Positions 22,918 to 32,740 are shown, counted from the stretch's first letter. The stretch: DNA of 36,945 nucleotides from Pelotomaculum sp. PtaU1.Bin035 (GCA_002067965.1 MVRN01000066.1:1-36945); one strand, 5' to 3'. Numbers and translations are program-made. The notes: generated from the letters alone by a model not told the origin.

Positions 22918-23868
22918 CTAAAGAGTGTCTAAAAAGTTTGAGACCGCCTCCAGGTAATAATTGCTGTCAGTAGCGAATGCCTTGATATGCTTTGCCCCCG
23001 GCACCCGCAAGAGTTGTGCCTTATGGTACTCTATTTGAAGCAACTCACTGTTTTCAATCGGTATATCTGTATCAGCTTCGCCATGTATTAATAAGACCGG
23101 TCTTCCATTAAAGTTCTTGATTTCTTTGATAGGACTAACGGTTTCTGTTCTTAATCCAGTCAACGGGGGAACAACGACAAGAAAAGACTGATTAAAGGGA
23201 AATGATGGCAAGTTCGTCCACACGCCTAAATTTTTCATCAGATAACTTTTTAAATCCGCAAAGGGCGAATCGGCAATTACGGCCGTCACAGCTTGCTCCC
23301 TTGCGCCGGCCATGATGGTTACGGCCGCTCCCATTGAAAACCCGTAAAGAACTAATTTTTGACTTAGTTCCGGCTTGGATTTTATAAAATCAATGGCGCC
23401 TAGCAAGTCCAGGACCTCATATTGTCCAACTGATGTCAGGTTACCTTCCGATTCACCGCAATTGCGAAAATCAAACATTAAAACATTATACCCTTTGTTG
23501 ACCATCGCAGTTGCAATCGGTAATATGGGCACATCGTTATTTAAACGGTTTTTTCTGTAACCATGGGCAAATATTATTGTTTTTTCGCTATCCCGCGCTT
23601 GAATTAGCCAACCCTTTAAATTAAGCCCGCCTTCCCGGCTTTTAAAGCTTACGTCTTCATATACTAAACCTGCCGCATCAGGGTAATATTCAATTTTTTC
23701 GCGTCCCGGGTGTGTCAGGTTCCAGCCAACATACGCTGAAATCCCAAAGACAGCCGTGACAGCTAGCGCAGTTAAGATAATCGCCGACGTTAAAATAAAC
23801 CTTCCTAAGTGGTTTTCAGAGCGGGCTAACGCTTCCTCCCGTGAGCTTCTTATTTTGGCTTCCAACAA
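22918..23868 (-). CDS. Membrane-anchored alpha/beta hydrolase
   Basis: The 316-aa product has an N-terminal membrane anchor (about 24-50, FILTSAIILTALAVTAVFGI) followed by an alpha/beta hydrolase domain. The oxyanion motif is HGYRKNR, the nucleophile elbow GFSMGA (Ser about 175), the acid lies in LLIHGEADTDIP, and the His is in GAKHIKAF. This is the layout of YqkD/YhcA-like bacterial hydrolases with the catalytic domain outside the membrane. The substrate is unknown. It stands alone, divergent from the two-component system. Confidence 0.88.
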   Translation of the reverse strand: MLEAKIRSSREEALARSENHLGRFILTSAIILTALAVTAVFGISAYVGWNLTHPGREKIEYYPDAAGLVYEDVSFKSREGGLNLKGWLIQARDSEKTIIFAHGYRKNRLNNDVPILPIATAMVNKGYNVLMFDFRNCGESEGNLTSVGQYEVLDLLGAIDFIKSKPELSQKLVLYGFSMGAAVTIMAGAREQAVTAVIADSPFADLKSYLMKNLGVWTNLPSFPFNQSFLVVVPPLTGLRTETVSPIKEIKNFNGRPVLLIHGEADTDIPIENSELLQIEYHKAQLLRVPGAKHIKAFATDSNYYLEAVSNFLDTL

Positions 23869-24046
23869 GTTATCCCCTCATCTAATAGATATTTGCCTTA
23901 GATTTAATAATTCCACTCAAGAAAACAATGTCCTTTATACGGCATATCTTTATCCTGACATTTTTCAGACACATTTAAATTGTAAGATAATATGTAATGA
24001 TTTACCTGATGGGGTAAATTTTTATCCCCTTCCCCTAAAAGTCAAG

Positions 24047-24052
24047 TATAAT
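24047..24052 (+). promoter_or_regulatory. Consensus -10 box for the two-component operon
   Basis: A perfect TATAAT lies 87 bases before the response-regulator start. The -35 region about 17 bases upstream is poor (TTATCC-like), so an activator may be needed. Confidence 0.4.
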
Positions 24053-24139
24053 AAAGAGCATAGCAATAATATAGCAGCCAGAGAGTGAATAAATTTTGCT
24101 TTTGCAGGTTGTCGTATGGTTCTTGTGGAGAGGTGACAT

Positions 24140-24817
24140 ATGCAAACGGTGCTGGTGGTGGAAGATGATCACTCAATTGCCCTATTGCTCAAGGCTTATT
24201 TGGAACACGCCGGTTTTCAGGTGCTGGTTGCCGCGGATGGGGAAGAAGCACTGTCCAAGTTTCCTGATATAAATCCCGCACTGGTTCTGCTGGATTTGAT
24301 GTTGCCCGGAAAAGACGGGTGGACAGTGCTGGATGAAGTTCGCCGGCAGAGCAGTTGCCCCGTAATCATTGTGACGGCGCGCGGCGCTGTCGAGGACCGT
24401 CTGCAGGGATTTAAGCAGGGCGCCGATGATTACGTTCCGAAGCCTTTCGATCCCGATGAAGTAGTGGCGCGGGTCGAAGCAGTACTGCGGCGGCCAGCTC
24501 ACCTGATTGAACCCGAACTTGTCCGGTATGGAACCCTGGTTGTAAATTTTACCTCCCGTGTTGTTACTGTTAAAGGGAAAACGATACCCCTTGCGCCGCG
24601 CCATTGGGAATTGCTGGCATTTCTGGTCCGCCACCCAAACCAGGTGTTGACCAGGGACCAGTTGCTGGATCATGTCTGGGGGATGGATTATGACGGTGGA
24701 GACCGCGCAGTGGATGTGTCGGTCAAACGCATACGTCAATCATTGCAGGAGTGGCCGGCAAATGAAGGGGAGATTGTGACAATACGTGGAAAGGGATATT
24801 TATTGCGTGTTCTGTAA
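24140..24817 (+). CDS. OmpR-family response regulator
   Basis: The receiver domain (1-118) has the acidic pair ED at 8-9, the phospho-acceptor Asp52 in LLDLMLPGKDG, the conserved Thr in IIVTARG and Lys101 in KPFDP. A winged-helix DNA-binding domain (about 130-225) ends with DVSVKRIRQSL and VTIRGKGYLLRVL. The partner sensor kinase gene overlaps or abuts its 3' end. ATG 24140 follows GGAGAGG. The target genes are not evident from the window. Confidence 0.93.
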   Translation: MQTVLVVEDDHSIALLLKAYLEHAGFQVLVAADGEEALSKFPDINPALVLLDLMLPGKDGWTVLDEVRRQSSCPVIIVTARGAVEDRLQGFKQGADDYVPKPFDPDEVVARVEAVLRRPAHLIEPELVRYGTLVVNFTSRVVTVKGKTIPLAPRHWELLAFLVRHPNQVLTRDQLLDHVWGMDYDGGDRAVDVSVKRIRQSLQEWPANEGEIVTIRGKGYLLRVL

Positions 24818-26360
24818 GCAAAACAACTATACTCCAAATACAGTGCCAATGTTGACATACTGGACACGCTGCTATGTGCTGGTATTGCTGGGCAGTCTTT
24901 TGCTCCTTGCGGTGGCTGCAGGAATTTGGATACGGATAAATACATACGAGCATATCTATAGTGTGCTTGAATTACGAGCTGAGCAACTAGTTGATTTGAA
25001 CGGTCAAGCGCCTGAAGACAGCGAGGTTTTTAATAGGCTGCGGCAAATGGAACCGGGCCCGCCCAAACTTAGACCCCCTTTTCCGGACGAAGAGCATCCT
25101 GTGGATATGTGGGGAAATATAAATAACTTTAATAAAGACGAATCATCTAATAGTCCGCAGCAAGCGGGAGCGCGCCCGCCCGAACCTGGCCCGCCCGTTC
25201 CGGATGTGGTGCACACTGTGGATATATGGGGAAATGTACAAATAATAAAAAAAGATAAAAGTACAACGCCCGATTCTTCCACATTGTTTGATCTTTCAAC
25301 TTTAAACCAGGATATCCTTGCCGGGGAAAAGGTACGCGAACAGGTAAAAGTTGATTCCCAAACCTGGTTGCGTGTTGGTGTGCCCGTTTATCAAAACGGA
25401 ACGGTCTGCAAGGCTCTCTATATCAGTATGCCTGTGAAGAACCAGATCAGCGGACCTATTGGTTTATTAGCCCTGCTTACCGGCATTATTACACTGGCGA
25501 GCTGGCTTATGCTTTACTTCCTTTCCAGGAGGTTTACCCGCCCGCTCTATGAAGTTGCCGCGGCCGCGCAATCTATTGCTGAAGGGAAGTATGATCCTGT
25601 CCTGCCGCAGCAGGTGAAAGAGCGGGAGTTGCAGCAATTAATTGAATCATTTCGCAATATGGCAGCTCAACTGAAGCAACTTGAACAGCTTCGGTCCGCT
25701 CTGCTGGCAGGCGTATCCCATGAATTACGCACACCAATCACTTCAATCCGGGGCATGATCCAGGCTGTGCATAAAAAAATAGTCACTGGTAAAGATGCGG
25801 AAGAGTTTCTGCAGATTTCTTGGAAGGAGTCTATACGCTTACAGCAAATGGTGGAAGAATTATTGGATTTTTCTTCATTTGAAGCAGGCGCGGCGCCTAT
25901 TCGTGGGGAGCCTGTTGATTTATCCAACTTGATCGGTGAAGTGATCCTCCAATTGGGTGTGCTTCCTGAATATTCACATGTCCGGTTTGAACAAGACCTG
26001 CCGGATGAACCTGTCTGGATAAGCGGGGAAACAGGAAGATTGCGGCAAATATTCTTAAATTTAATTGACAACAGCAAAAAAGCTTTCGCTAGTTTGATAA
26101 AAATTATCCTCCAGGCAGGTGAACACCAGATCATCATCGATATAGAGGACAATGGAAAAGGCATTGCCATATCTGATCAGCCCTTTATTTTTGAGCGGTA
26201 TTATCGCGGCAATGCCAGGCAAATCAAAGGCCGCGGGTTGGGCCTCGGCTTAACACTCAGCCGTTTGCTGACCCGTGCTCATGGTGGAGATTTAGTTCTG
26301 TTGAAAACCAGCGCTACTGGTACAACCTTCCGCCTTTGTTTTACACGAATTTTACAATGA
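24786..26360 (+). CDS. Membrane sensor histidine kinase with duplicated sensor segment
   Basis: From GTG 24786 the product is 524 aa. TM1 is at about 29-51, an extracytoplasmic sensor at 52-220 and TM2 at 221-247. HAMP, the HisKA box SHELRTP (His312), and the ATPase boxes NLIDNS (N), DIEDNGKGIA (G1), FERYYRG (F) and GRGLGLGLTLSRLL (G2) follow. The sensor holds two copies of a unit PGPP-x-P-PD-x2-H-x-VD-x-WGN (residues about 90-120 and 134-160). The start is uncertain: GTG 24786 overlaps the regulator by 32 bases, and GTG 24807 or ATG 24849 are options; none has an ideal ribosome site. It phosphorylates the regulator encoded just upstream; the signal is unknown. Confidence 0.92.
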   Translation: MERDIYCVFCKQNNYTPNTVPMLTYWTRCYVLVLLGSLLLLAVAAGIWIRINTYEHIYSVLELRAEQLVDLNGQAPEDSEVFNRLRQMEPGPPKLRPPFPDEEHPVDMWGNINNFNKDESSNSPQQAGARPPEPGPPVPDVVHTVDIWGNVQIIKKDKSTTPDSSTLFDLSTLNQDILAGEKVREQVKVDSQTWLRVGVPVYQNGTVCKALYISMPVKNQISGPIGLLALLTGIITLASWLMLYFLSRRFTRPLYEVAAAAQSIAEGKYDPVLPQQVKERELQQLIESFRNMAAQLKQLEQLRSALLAGVSHELRTPITSIRGMIQAVHKKIVTGKDAEEFLQISWKESIRLQQMVEELLDFSSFEAGAAPIRGEPVDLSNLIGEVILQLGVLPEYSHVRFEQDLPDEPVWISGETGRLRQIFLNLIDNSKKAFASLIKIILQAGEHQIIIDIEDNGKGIAISDQPFIFERYYRGNARQIKGRGLGLGLTLSRLLTRAHGGDLVLLKTSATGTTFRLCFTRILQ

Positions 26361-26567
26361 TAGATCAAGGAGGAAAAATACCTTGGAAAATAATCATTAA
26401 AGGGAGCCACTTCTCAAGTTGAATTCCCGAAAAACAGTTCCACGCAAGATAATTTGGGGCAAGCTTATACAAATGGCCCGGGGAACCGTTATTTATACAA
26501 TTAGTTATTTGGATAAAACTTTGAGAAAATAAATTTCAAAAAATCTATTAACGGGGATGTTGTGCTA

Positions 26568-28565
26568 ATGAAAATGATTATTAAACTAATAATACCTATT
26601 ATGGTTTCTATACTGTCATTTACAGTAGGATTTGCTGACTGTGCAGAATCATATGCAGAATCAAATGATGATATGATACAAGCTGAAAAAAACTTAAATG
26701 AAGAGCGAAACGAACTTATTATACAATATAAAGAAAATTGCCTAAGCAAAGATTTGTTAGATGTAAAAATATCTTCAAAGCTAACGCATAAGGATAAGCT
26801 GCGTTCTAATATAGAAATAGTTAGTTTGGATAAAGATATAAAACCAGAAGATGCGATTAGTGAATTAAGAAAGGACGAGCATGTATTATATGTTGAGGAG
26901 AATATAAAGCTCAATTTGCATGCTGTTCCCAATGACCCGATGTATTCTGCGCAATGGGGACTAAAAAAAATTATGGCGGAAGAAGGTTGGGCATTGGCGT
27001 CATCAGCAAAAAAAACGGTTGTTGTAGCTGTAATTGATTCCGGAGTTGATATGAATCATCCTGATTTAAAAAATCGCATCGCTTCCGGCGGATATAATTT
27101 TATCTTAAATAATAGTTATATTAATGATATTAACGGTCATGGCACTGAGGTGTCAGGTGTGATTGCTGCTGAAACCAATAATAATGCCGGTATAGCGGGT
27201 GTTGCCGGTAATTTGGATATTAAGATACTTCCTTTAATTACAGCTGATTTCAGAGGTAATAGTTTTCTTACTGATTTACTCGAAGCGATTGATTATGCGA
27301 TAGAAGAAAATGTTGATGTTATAAATATAAGCATGGGTGGTACTGAGCCTTCTAATATTGAAAAAGCTGCTATCCAAGAGGCAATAAAAAACGGGATTGT
27401 TGTTGTGGCCTCTGCTGGGAATAGTGGCAAATCAACTTATGAATATCCCGCGTCTTATGACAATGTAATATCGGTTGGATCTATATCTGAAAGTAATATA
27501 AGGTCAGATTTCTCTAACTATAATGATAAATTGGATTTAGTCGCACCTGGAGAAAGTATTTATACTTGCGAAAAAGGCGGTAACTATGATGAGTGTGCCG
27601 GGACATCTTTCTCTGCACCGATGGTTTCAGGTGTTGCGGCAATACTAAAGGCAATTGATAACACATTGAGTCCAAGTCAGATTGAAAACATCATTGAAAC
27701 TTCAGCAATAGACCAAGGTTCTGCCGGCAAAGATAATGATTATGGTTATGGTGTTCTAAATTTATATAATGCGGTTAAAAAAGTTGCTGATATTACAGCG
27801 GAAATACCTGTAACAGGCATTAATTTGGACAAAGAGAGTATTAGATTAACTGTAGGTGATAAAGAAACACTGAGAGTTACTATATCCCCATCAAATGCCA
27901 GCAATCAAGCAATATCGTGGGCGTCAGACAATCCAAGTGTTGCTTCTGTTGACTCGAATGGGGTTGTAACCGCTATAGGTGCTGGTAATGCTATAATAAC
28001 GGTAATAACAGCGGATGGAGGAAAAACAGCAACTTGCAATGTAATAATTGCCGGTAATAACATATTGCTTTCAGAAGTTCCGGCGAGTGTTGTCTTGACA
28101 GCCGGTGGCACTCAGCGATTGTCAATTTGTGCGGAACCTGCGGATGCTAAAATATCGTATAAAACAAGCAACTCAAAAGTGGCAACTGTAACCAGTGCCG
28201 GCTTGATAACCGCGAAGAAACAAGGCAATGCAACAATAACCGTTACCGGGAAAAAGGCCGGTTATAATAGTCAAAAGAAATCAATATCAATAACGGTGAA
28301 CGCAAAAAAAGAAATTAAAAAAATAATAGTTGAACCCAAGTCACTAAAGTTAAAGATTGGTGAAAACGCTGTTCTAAAAACTACTGGAATATATAATGAT
28401 GGTACAGAAGAAGATATAACAAGCCAGGTTACTTATAACTATTGTAATAAGAAAGCGTTCACTATAGAGGACGGTATGATCATTGCAAAAAGTGCAGGTA
28501 GCGTAAGAATATATGTTAAATACGGTAAATTAAGTAAAAGCGTTATGATTAAAGTAAGTAATTAA
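26568..28565 (+). CDS. Secreted S8 (subtilisin-like) protease with C-terminal Ig-like (BIG2) domains
   Basis: A signal peptide (1-24, hydrophobic core IIPIMVSILSFTVGF) precedes an inhibitor-like propeptide (about 40-115). In the catalytic domain, numbered from ATG 26568, Asp157 lies in VIDSGVD, His191 in NGHGTEVSG, oxyanion Asn285 in SAGNSG and Ser347 in GTSFSAP. Three BIG2-type domains follow from about 420: VTGINLDKESIRLTVGD, then VPASVVLTAGGTQ, then IIVEPKSLKLKIGE, each with a V-A-x-V or similar core. BIG2 domains often attach exoenzymes to cell surfaces or polymers. The gene is clearly more AT-rich than its neighbours, which hints at transfer. ATG 26568 or GTG 26562 both fit ACGGGG. Confidence 0.9.
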   Translation: MKMIIKLIIPIMVSILSFTVGFADCAESYAESNDDMIQAEKNLNEERNELIIQYKENCLSKDLLDVKISSKLTHKDKLRSNIEIVSLDKDIKPEDAISELRKDEHVLYVEENIKLNLHAVPNDPMYSAQWGLKKIMAEEGWALASSAKKTVVVAVIDSGVDMNHPDLKNRIASGGYNFILNNSYINDINGHGTEVSGVIAAETNNNAGIAGVAGNLDIKILPLITADFRGNSFLTDLLEAIDYAIEENVDVINISMGGTEPSNIEKAAIQEAIKNGIVVVASAGNSGKSTYEYPASYDNVISVGSISESNIRSDFSNYNDKLDLVAPGESIYTCEKGGNYDECAGTSFSAPMVSGVAAILKAIDNTLSPSQIENIIETSAIDQGSAGKDNDYGYGVLNLYNAVKKVADITAEIPVTGINLDKESIRLTVGDKETLRVTISPSNASNQAISWASDNPSVASVDSNGVVTAIGAGNAIITVITADGGKTATCNVIIAGNNILLSEVPASVVLTAGGTQRLSICAEPADAKISYKTSNSKVATVTSAGLITAKKQGNATITVTGKKAGYNSQKKSISITVNAKKEIKKIIVEPKSLKLKIGENAVLKTTGIYNDGTEEDITSQVTYNYCNKKAFTIEDGMIIAKSAGSVRIYVKYGKLSKSVMIKVSN

Positions 28566-28623
28566 ATAGAGATACAATGGTAAAAAGAATTTAAATATAG
28601 AAATAAAAAAGGGTCATCGAGGG

Positions 28624-28665
28624 CAGGCAGATTTCTTGAAAGGGGTCAAGGATGCCTGACCTTTT
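28624..28665 (+). terminator. Possible terminator after the protease gene
   Basis: CAGGCA (28624-28629) pairs with TGCCTG (28653-28658), followed by ACC and four T. An outer GGTCA/TGACC pairing is an alternative. The loop is large, so the call is weak. Confidence 0.35.
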
Positions 28666-28793
28666 ACGTTATACATTATTTTTACCGTAATTAACGTTGC
28701 CGTCATTTAGTGGTTTGGTAGTGGAAATGTAGCAAAGGATATAGTATAGTAATATAATAAGTAAACGAATTATTAGGAAAGAGAGGACACGCA

Positions 28794-29447
28794 ATGATGG
28801 GTCAAATGCGAAATTATTTCCGGTCTATTATGGCCCGGGATCCGGCTGCCAGGTCAGGGCTCGAGGTCTTTCTTTGTTACCCCGGTTTTCATGCTGTGCT
28901 GATGCACAGGATAGCTCATTTTTTTTATCGCCGGGGGTGGTTTATTACTGCCAGACTGATCTCACAGTTTTCACGTTTTCTTACCGCAATTGAGATTCAT
29001 CCCGGCGCGAAAATAGGCAAGGGACTTTTTATCGACCACGGGAACGGAGTTGTGATCGGTGAGACTGCGGAAATAGGTGATTATGTCACTATTTACCAGG
29101 GGGTTACCCTGGGTGGTACAGGGAAAGAAAAAGAAAAGAGGCACCCTACCATAGGCGATAATGTCGTAATAAGTACCGGCGCAAAGGTCCTCGGTTCCTT
29201 TACTGTGGGGAATAATTCCAGAATAGGCGCCGGGTCAGTTGTTTTAAAGGCAGTTCCGCCTGATAGTACGGTGGTGGGTGTGCCAGGAAAAATTGTCGCC
29301 CGGAACGGCCAGAAAATAACCCTGGCGGGCGAAGCTGACATCGATCTGCGGCATGATCTGCTTCCCGATCCGGTAGCGGAAATGATATTAAGCCTGCAGG
29401 CGGACGTTGAGTTGCTTCAAGAGCGAATTGGGAAGTTGGAGAAATAA
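28794..29447 (+). CDS. cysE: Serine O-acetyltransferase
   Basis: The 217-aa product is of the short CysE/EpsC type. A helical N-terminal part ([28 protein letters not shown]) leads into a left-handed beta-helix of hexapeptide repeats. The catalytic region reads EIHPGAKIG, then [14 protein letters not shown], then [20 protein letters not shown]. It transfers acetyl from acetyl-CoA to L-serine, the first step of cysteine synthesis in the cytoplasm. Two adjacent ATG codons (28794, 28797) both fit AGAGAGG. A TATAAT at 28753-28758 may be its -10 box. cysK is not adjacent. Confidence 0.93.
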   Translation: MMGQMRNYFRSIMARDPAARSGLEVFLCYPGFHAVLMHRIAHFFYRRGWFITARLISQFSRFLTAIEIHPGAKIGKGLFIDHGNGVVIGETAEIGDYVTIYQGVTLGGTGKEKEKRHPTIGDNVVISTGAKVLGSFTVGNNSRIGAGSVVLKAVPPDSTVVGVPGKIVARNGQKITLAGEADIDLRHDLLPDPVAEMILSLQADVELLQERIGKLEK

Positions 29448-29476
29448 AAGAAAGTAGATCAGGAATTAGGACAAGC

Positions 29477-30670
29477 TTACGGTATGTCATATAAGTGCCT
29501 CCGGGTCAGGGGGAGGTCATTGTTTAGATTTTTGGAGAAAAGAATTTGGTGTACATTTAGGCCGCTGACCCTGAAGGAGGCGGCGCAGGAACGCAGGTAC
29601 AGCCGCCACATGCGGACAAAGCGGTCGCCATACATCTCCCGTACTTTATCCGCATGTTTTTCAAAGCCATCCGCCCAGCGTTCCAGAGTCATGGCATAGT
29701 GAATCCGCAGGCTCTCCACATCAATGACGTTAAAATCATAATCCGGAAGTAGCCAGATGACTTCCCGCAAGGACGGGATATGGCCCCCCGGGAAAATGTA
29801 CTTTTTAATCCAGGAGTTTACCGGCCCTTCCTTGGTGTGGGTTATGGTATGAAGTAAGGCCAGGCCGCCTTCCCTTAGGAGCTTTTTTACCGCCATCATG
29901 AAATGGGGATAATTTGCTTGGCCTACATGCTCAAACATTCCGACGCTGGCGATTTTGTCGAAGGCGCGCCCGCTGCCGGCCAGTACCCGGTAGTCCATCA
30001 TTTCCACTTCTACCCGGTCTTGTAAACCCAGTTCCGTAATCCGGCGCCGGGTTTCCTGGAACTGTTCCCGGCTTAAGGTAATCCCCATGGCCTTTACTCC
30101 GTATTCTTGTGCGGCCCTGAGGATCAACCATCCCCAGCCGCTGCCGATGTCGAGTAGATCCTCGCCGGGGTGCAACTGTAATTTTTTCAGCACATGGTCA
30201 ATCTTCTGGATCTGTGCCTGGTTCAAGGAATCCCCGGGCTTTTCGAAATAAGCGCAGGAGTAACTCATTGTATCATCCAGCCAGAGGGAGAAAAAATCAT
30301 TGCCCAAATCATAATGGCGTTGGACATCTAACTGTTGCTTGCGCAATGGTGTTGGCCGCAGCCAACGGGAAAGGATTTTGGCCAAAATATTGCTGCTCTG
30401 GCGCTGCCGAAAGATTTTCGCGCAAGAGTTTGTGAAATTAATTATGTCGTCCATTTCTCCGCTGATGTCAATGGCCCCGTCCATATATGCCTCGCCGAAA
30501 GCCAGCACCGGGTCTTTCGCTATCCGCCCGCAAGGTATCTTTTCACGAAAAACCACCTTGAAGGAGGGGGGTTTTTTCCCGTATTGTTCAGTTGTGCCAT
30601 CCCAGTAAGTTACTTCAAAAGCTCCAGTGTTAAACCGGTTAAAGATATTTTGAAGCACACGCTTTTGCAT
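29477..30670 (-). CDS. cfa: Cyclopropane-fatty-acyl-phospholipid synthase
   Basis: The 397-aa product shows the Cfa architecture. An N-terminal lipid-binding domain carries FGEAYMDGAIDISG. A SAM methyltransferase domain follows with QRHYDLGNDFFSLWLDDTMSY, the SAM motif LLDIGSGWGWL and the catalytic segment SVGMFEHVG, plus YIFPGGHIPS near the C-terminus. It adds methylene from S-adenosylmethionine to double bonds of membrane phospholipid acyl chains. I use ATG 30670, seven bases after AAGGAGGG, instead of the upstream start at 30697. It is convergent with cysE (29 bases between). Confidence 0.93.
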   Translation of the reverse strand: MQKRVLQNIFNRFNTGAFEVTYWDGTTEQYGKKPPSFKVVFREKIPCGRIAKDPVLAFGEAYMDGAIDISGEMDDIINFTNSCAKIFRQRQSSNILAKILSRWLRPTPLRKQQLDVQRHYDLGNDFFSLWLDDTMSYSCAYFEKPGDSLNQAQIQKIDHVLKKLQLHPGEDLLDIGSGWGWLILRAAQEYGVKAMGITLSREQFQETRRRITELGLQDRVEVEMMDYRVLAGSGRAFDKIASVGMFEHVGQANYPHFMMAVKKLLREGGLALLHTITHTKEGPVNSWIKKYIFPGGHIPSLREVIWLLPDYDFNVIDVESLRIHYAMTLERWADGFEKHADKVREMYGDRFVRMWRLYLRSCAASFRVSGLNVHQILFSKNLNNDLPLTRRHLYDIP

Positions 30671-30782
30671 AAACCGTCCCTCCTTGTTAATCCCCAAAAT
30701 AGGTTCCCCACGGCTTAATGCCTTTATGTGTTTACCGGAAGAAATACATGTATGGAATTATTTTGACATCAGCATGGCATGT

Positions 30783-31568
30783 CTACAAATTATCCAGGTG
30801 ATTGGCAATGAATTTCCGTATAGCTCCAAAGTATTGCTTGAAGCCTGCAAACAGTATATCGTTATGGCCGGCGTCCGGTATGATAACCAGTTTCTTACGG
30901 GTTGTCCCCATGTGCTCGAATAAATCTTTAGCCTCTCCAATTGGAACAATATCGTCCTCCCGCCCGTGGATAATTAGGGCCGGCGTATAGATCTTACTTA
31001 CCATGTCCAGGCATTCTTGGACCAGCCGTGGTAGATTTCCCTCCCCCGGGAGATGGCCCAGGTGCTTCATAATTCTGACCACGCAGGCAAAACCGCTTTC
31101 AATTATCATTCCCATAATTTTATCCGGGTGATGATAGGCCAGTTCCAGTGCGGAAATACTTCCCAAAGACCTGCCCATTATCCAAACATTCTGCTGAAAA
31201 CCCTTTAGGGAAAGTTCATTTTTTACGGCAGTAAACAATGTTTTTGCATCTTTGATCAGGTTGGTAAAAGTCGGAGAGCCGGTGCTTGCGCCGTAGCCAC
31301 GGTAGTCCGCCACGACCAGGTTAAGGCCTAATTTATTATAAAACGTCGCGATTTCATCGTAGTCACTGACTACTTCCCCGTTACCATGAAAGTACAAAAT
31401 CCAGGGCAAATTGATATCTTTGGCATAAAAACGGCAGGAGATTGAGGCGTCCGGGTCAACAGGGACAACAAGATCAAACGCATTTTCCGGGCAGGCTGTA
31501 TAATATTTACGTGGATAAAAAACTAACTTTAAAACAGGGGGCTGATCAATTACGGAATAATCCGGCAT
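30783..31568 (-). CDS. Alpha/beta hydrolase
   Basis: The 261-aa cytoplasmic-type hydrolase has the HGNGE oxyanion motif, the strand VVADYRGYGAS, the nucleophile elbow GRSLGS, the acid in LIIHGREDDIVP and the catalytic His in DAGHNDI. This resembles BEM46/YfhR-like serine hydrolases. No signal peptide is seen. ATG 31568 follows AAAGGGG. It diverges from a second hydrolase gene; substrates are unknown. Confidence 0.85.
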   Translation of the reverse strand: MPDYSVIDQPPVLKLVFYPRKYYTACPENAFDLVVPVDPDASISCRFYAKDINLPWILYFHGNGEVVSDYDEIATFYNKLGLNLVVADYRGYGASTGSPTFTNLIKDAKTLFTAVKNELSLKGFQQNVWIMGRSLGSISALELAYHHPDKIMGMIIESGFACVVRIMKHLGHLPGEGNLPRLVQECLDMVSKIYTPALIIHGREDDIVPIGEAKDLFEHMGTTRKKLVIIPDAGHNDILFAGFKQYFGAIRKFIANHLDNL

Positions 31569-31682
31569 GTAATTTTCCCCTTTTTCAATAATTTTATTTT
31601 ACTGGTGTTTTTCAATTTATAGTACTAAAATATAACAAGGAATTCAAGGTTTATCCAAAATGAAAGAAGGGAAATAAAGATA

Positions 31683-32321
31683 ATGCGGAGAGTAGAAACG
31701 ATAATAAATAATGATACCATATCCCTGGAGGCTTGCCTGGATTTGCCTGATCTTAAGGGTTGTTACCCGGGAGTGGTCCTTTGTCATCCCCACCCGCTTT
31801 ATGGTGGCAACATGAACAATAATGTAATTTTAGCAGTTAGCCGGGCGCTTACCAGGGAGGGTGCGGCCAGCCTGCGTTTCAATTTCCGCGGCGTCGGCCG
31901 CAGCCAAGGCTCATTTGGCGGCGGCGTGCTGGAACAGGACGACGCCAGGGCTGCGTTGTCTTATCTTGTCAAGCATGAAGAAATAAATCCGGCCCGGGTT
32001 GGTATCATGGGTTACTCTTTCGGCGGGGTGGTGGCCCTGCCGGTTGGCGGCGGGAGCAGCGCAGTTAAAGCGATTGCAGGTGTTTCTCCGGTCATCACTA
32101 CCGGTGTTCTCAAGGATTGCGTAAAGCCCAAGCTGATCATCTGTGGAGCGGAAGATAACATTGTCCCTTCCTCCCTGGTCCTGCGAGGAACAGCAGACAT
32201 GGCCGAGCCAAAGATCGTTGAGGTAATACCCGGCGTCGACCATTTTTGGTGGGGCTGCGAGAAAGAAGCAGCGGACATGGTGGCGGACTTTTTTGTGAGG
32301 ATACTGAACCGGGCGGAATAA
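31683..32321 (+). CDS. Small alpha/beta hydrolase (dienelactone-hydrolase-like)
   Basis: The 212-aa product carries HPHPLYGGNMNN, a signature of the COG2945-type small hydrolases. FNFRGVGRSQG follows, then the nucleophile elbow GYSFGG, the acid region IICGAEDNIVP and the His in GVDHFWWG. It is likely a cytoplasmic esterase of unknown substrate. The frame starts at ATG 31683 behind GAAGGG. It is convergent with the yqhV-like gene, with 10 bases between. Confidence 0.87.
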   Translation: MRRVETIINNDTISLEACLDLPDLKGCYPGVVLCHPHPLYGGNMNNNVILAVSRALTREGAASLRFNFRGVGRSQGSFGGGVLEQDDARAALSYLVKHEEINPARVGIMGYSFGGVVALPVGGGSSAVKAIAGVSPVITTGVLKDCVKPKLIICGAEDNIVPSSLVLRGTADMAEPKIVEVIPGVDHFWWGCEKEAADMVADFFVRILNRAE

Positions 32322-32331
32322 CACCGGCCTT

Positions 32332-32616
32332 TTAAAACTTATTGATCCCAATAAATATTAGGACAACCCCGAATATTACGGCAGCCATTCCGGCCGGGGG
32401 TACTTTCCCGGCGAGGCCGGCCAGCCCGAGGCTGGTTACGCATATAAGCACCGTGGGGCCTACCAGTGCCAGTACGGAGTTGATTTTAAAGGCGGTTTCC
32501 ACCCGCCCGTACTTCAGCATTAGCATTGCTGCAGTAAATTCAATGGCTGCGGACAGTACCCTCATTCCTGCCATGCCAAAAACTATTTTATCAGTTACAA
32601 AGAACAATAAATTCAC
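32332..32616 (-). CDS. yqhV: YqhV-like (DUF2619) small membrane protein
   Basis: The 94-aa product has three hydrophobic segments with DKIVFGMAGMRVLSAAIEFTAA near the start and AALVFG-like AAVIFGVVLIFIGINKF at the end. This follows YqhV of Bacillus, which is about 93 aa and lies next to the spoIIIA operon. Here the neighbours are not spoIIIA genes. Its role is unknown; it supports an endospore-forming host. Confidence 0.8.
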   Translation of the reverse strand: MNLLFFVTDKIVFGMAGMRVLSAAIEFTAAMLMLKYGRVETAFKINSVLALVGPTVLICVTSLGLAGLAGKVPPAGMAAVIFGVVLIFIGINKF

Positions 32617-32740
32617 CCCTGTCCAGAGTCTACTTTAAATTTCATATGCGCTCCGGACAGTGTAAATACCTGTCCATCTGGAACAAGAAAAAAATATGAT
32701 CCCAAACGCAGTTTAGTTAAACTGGAAATTAAAGCTACGA

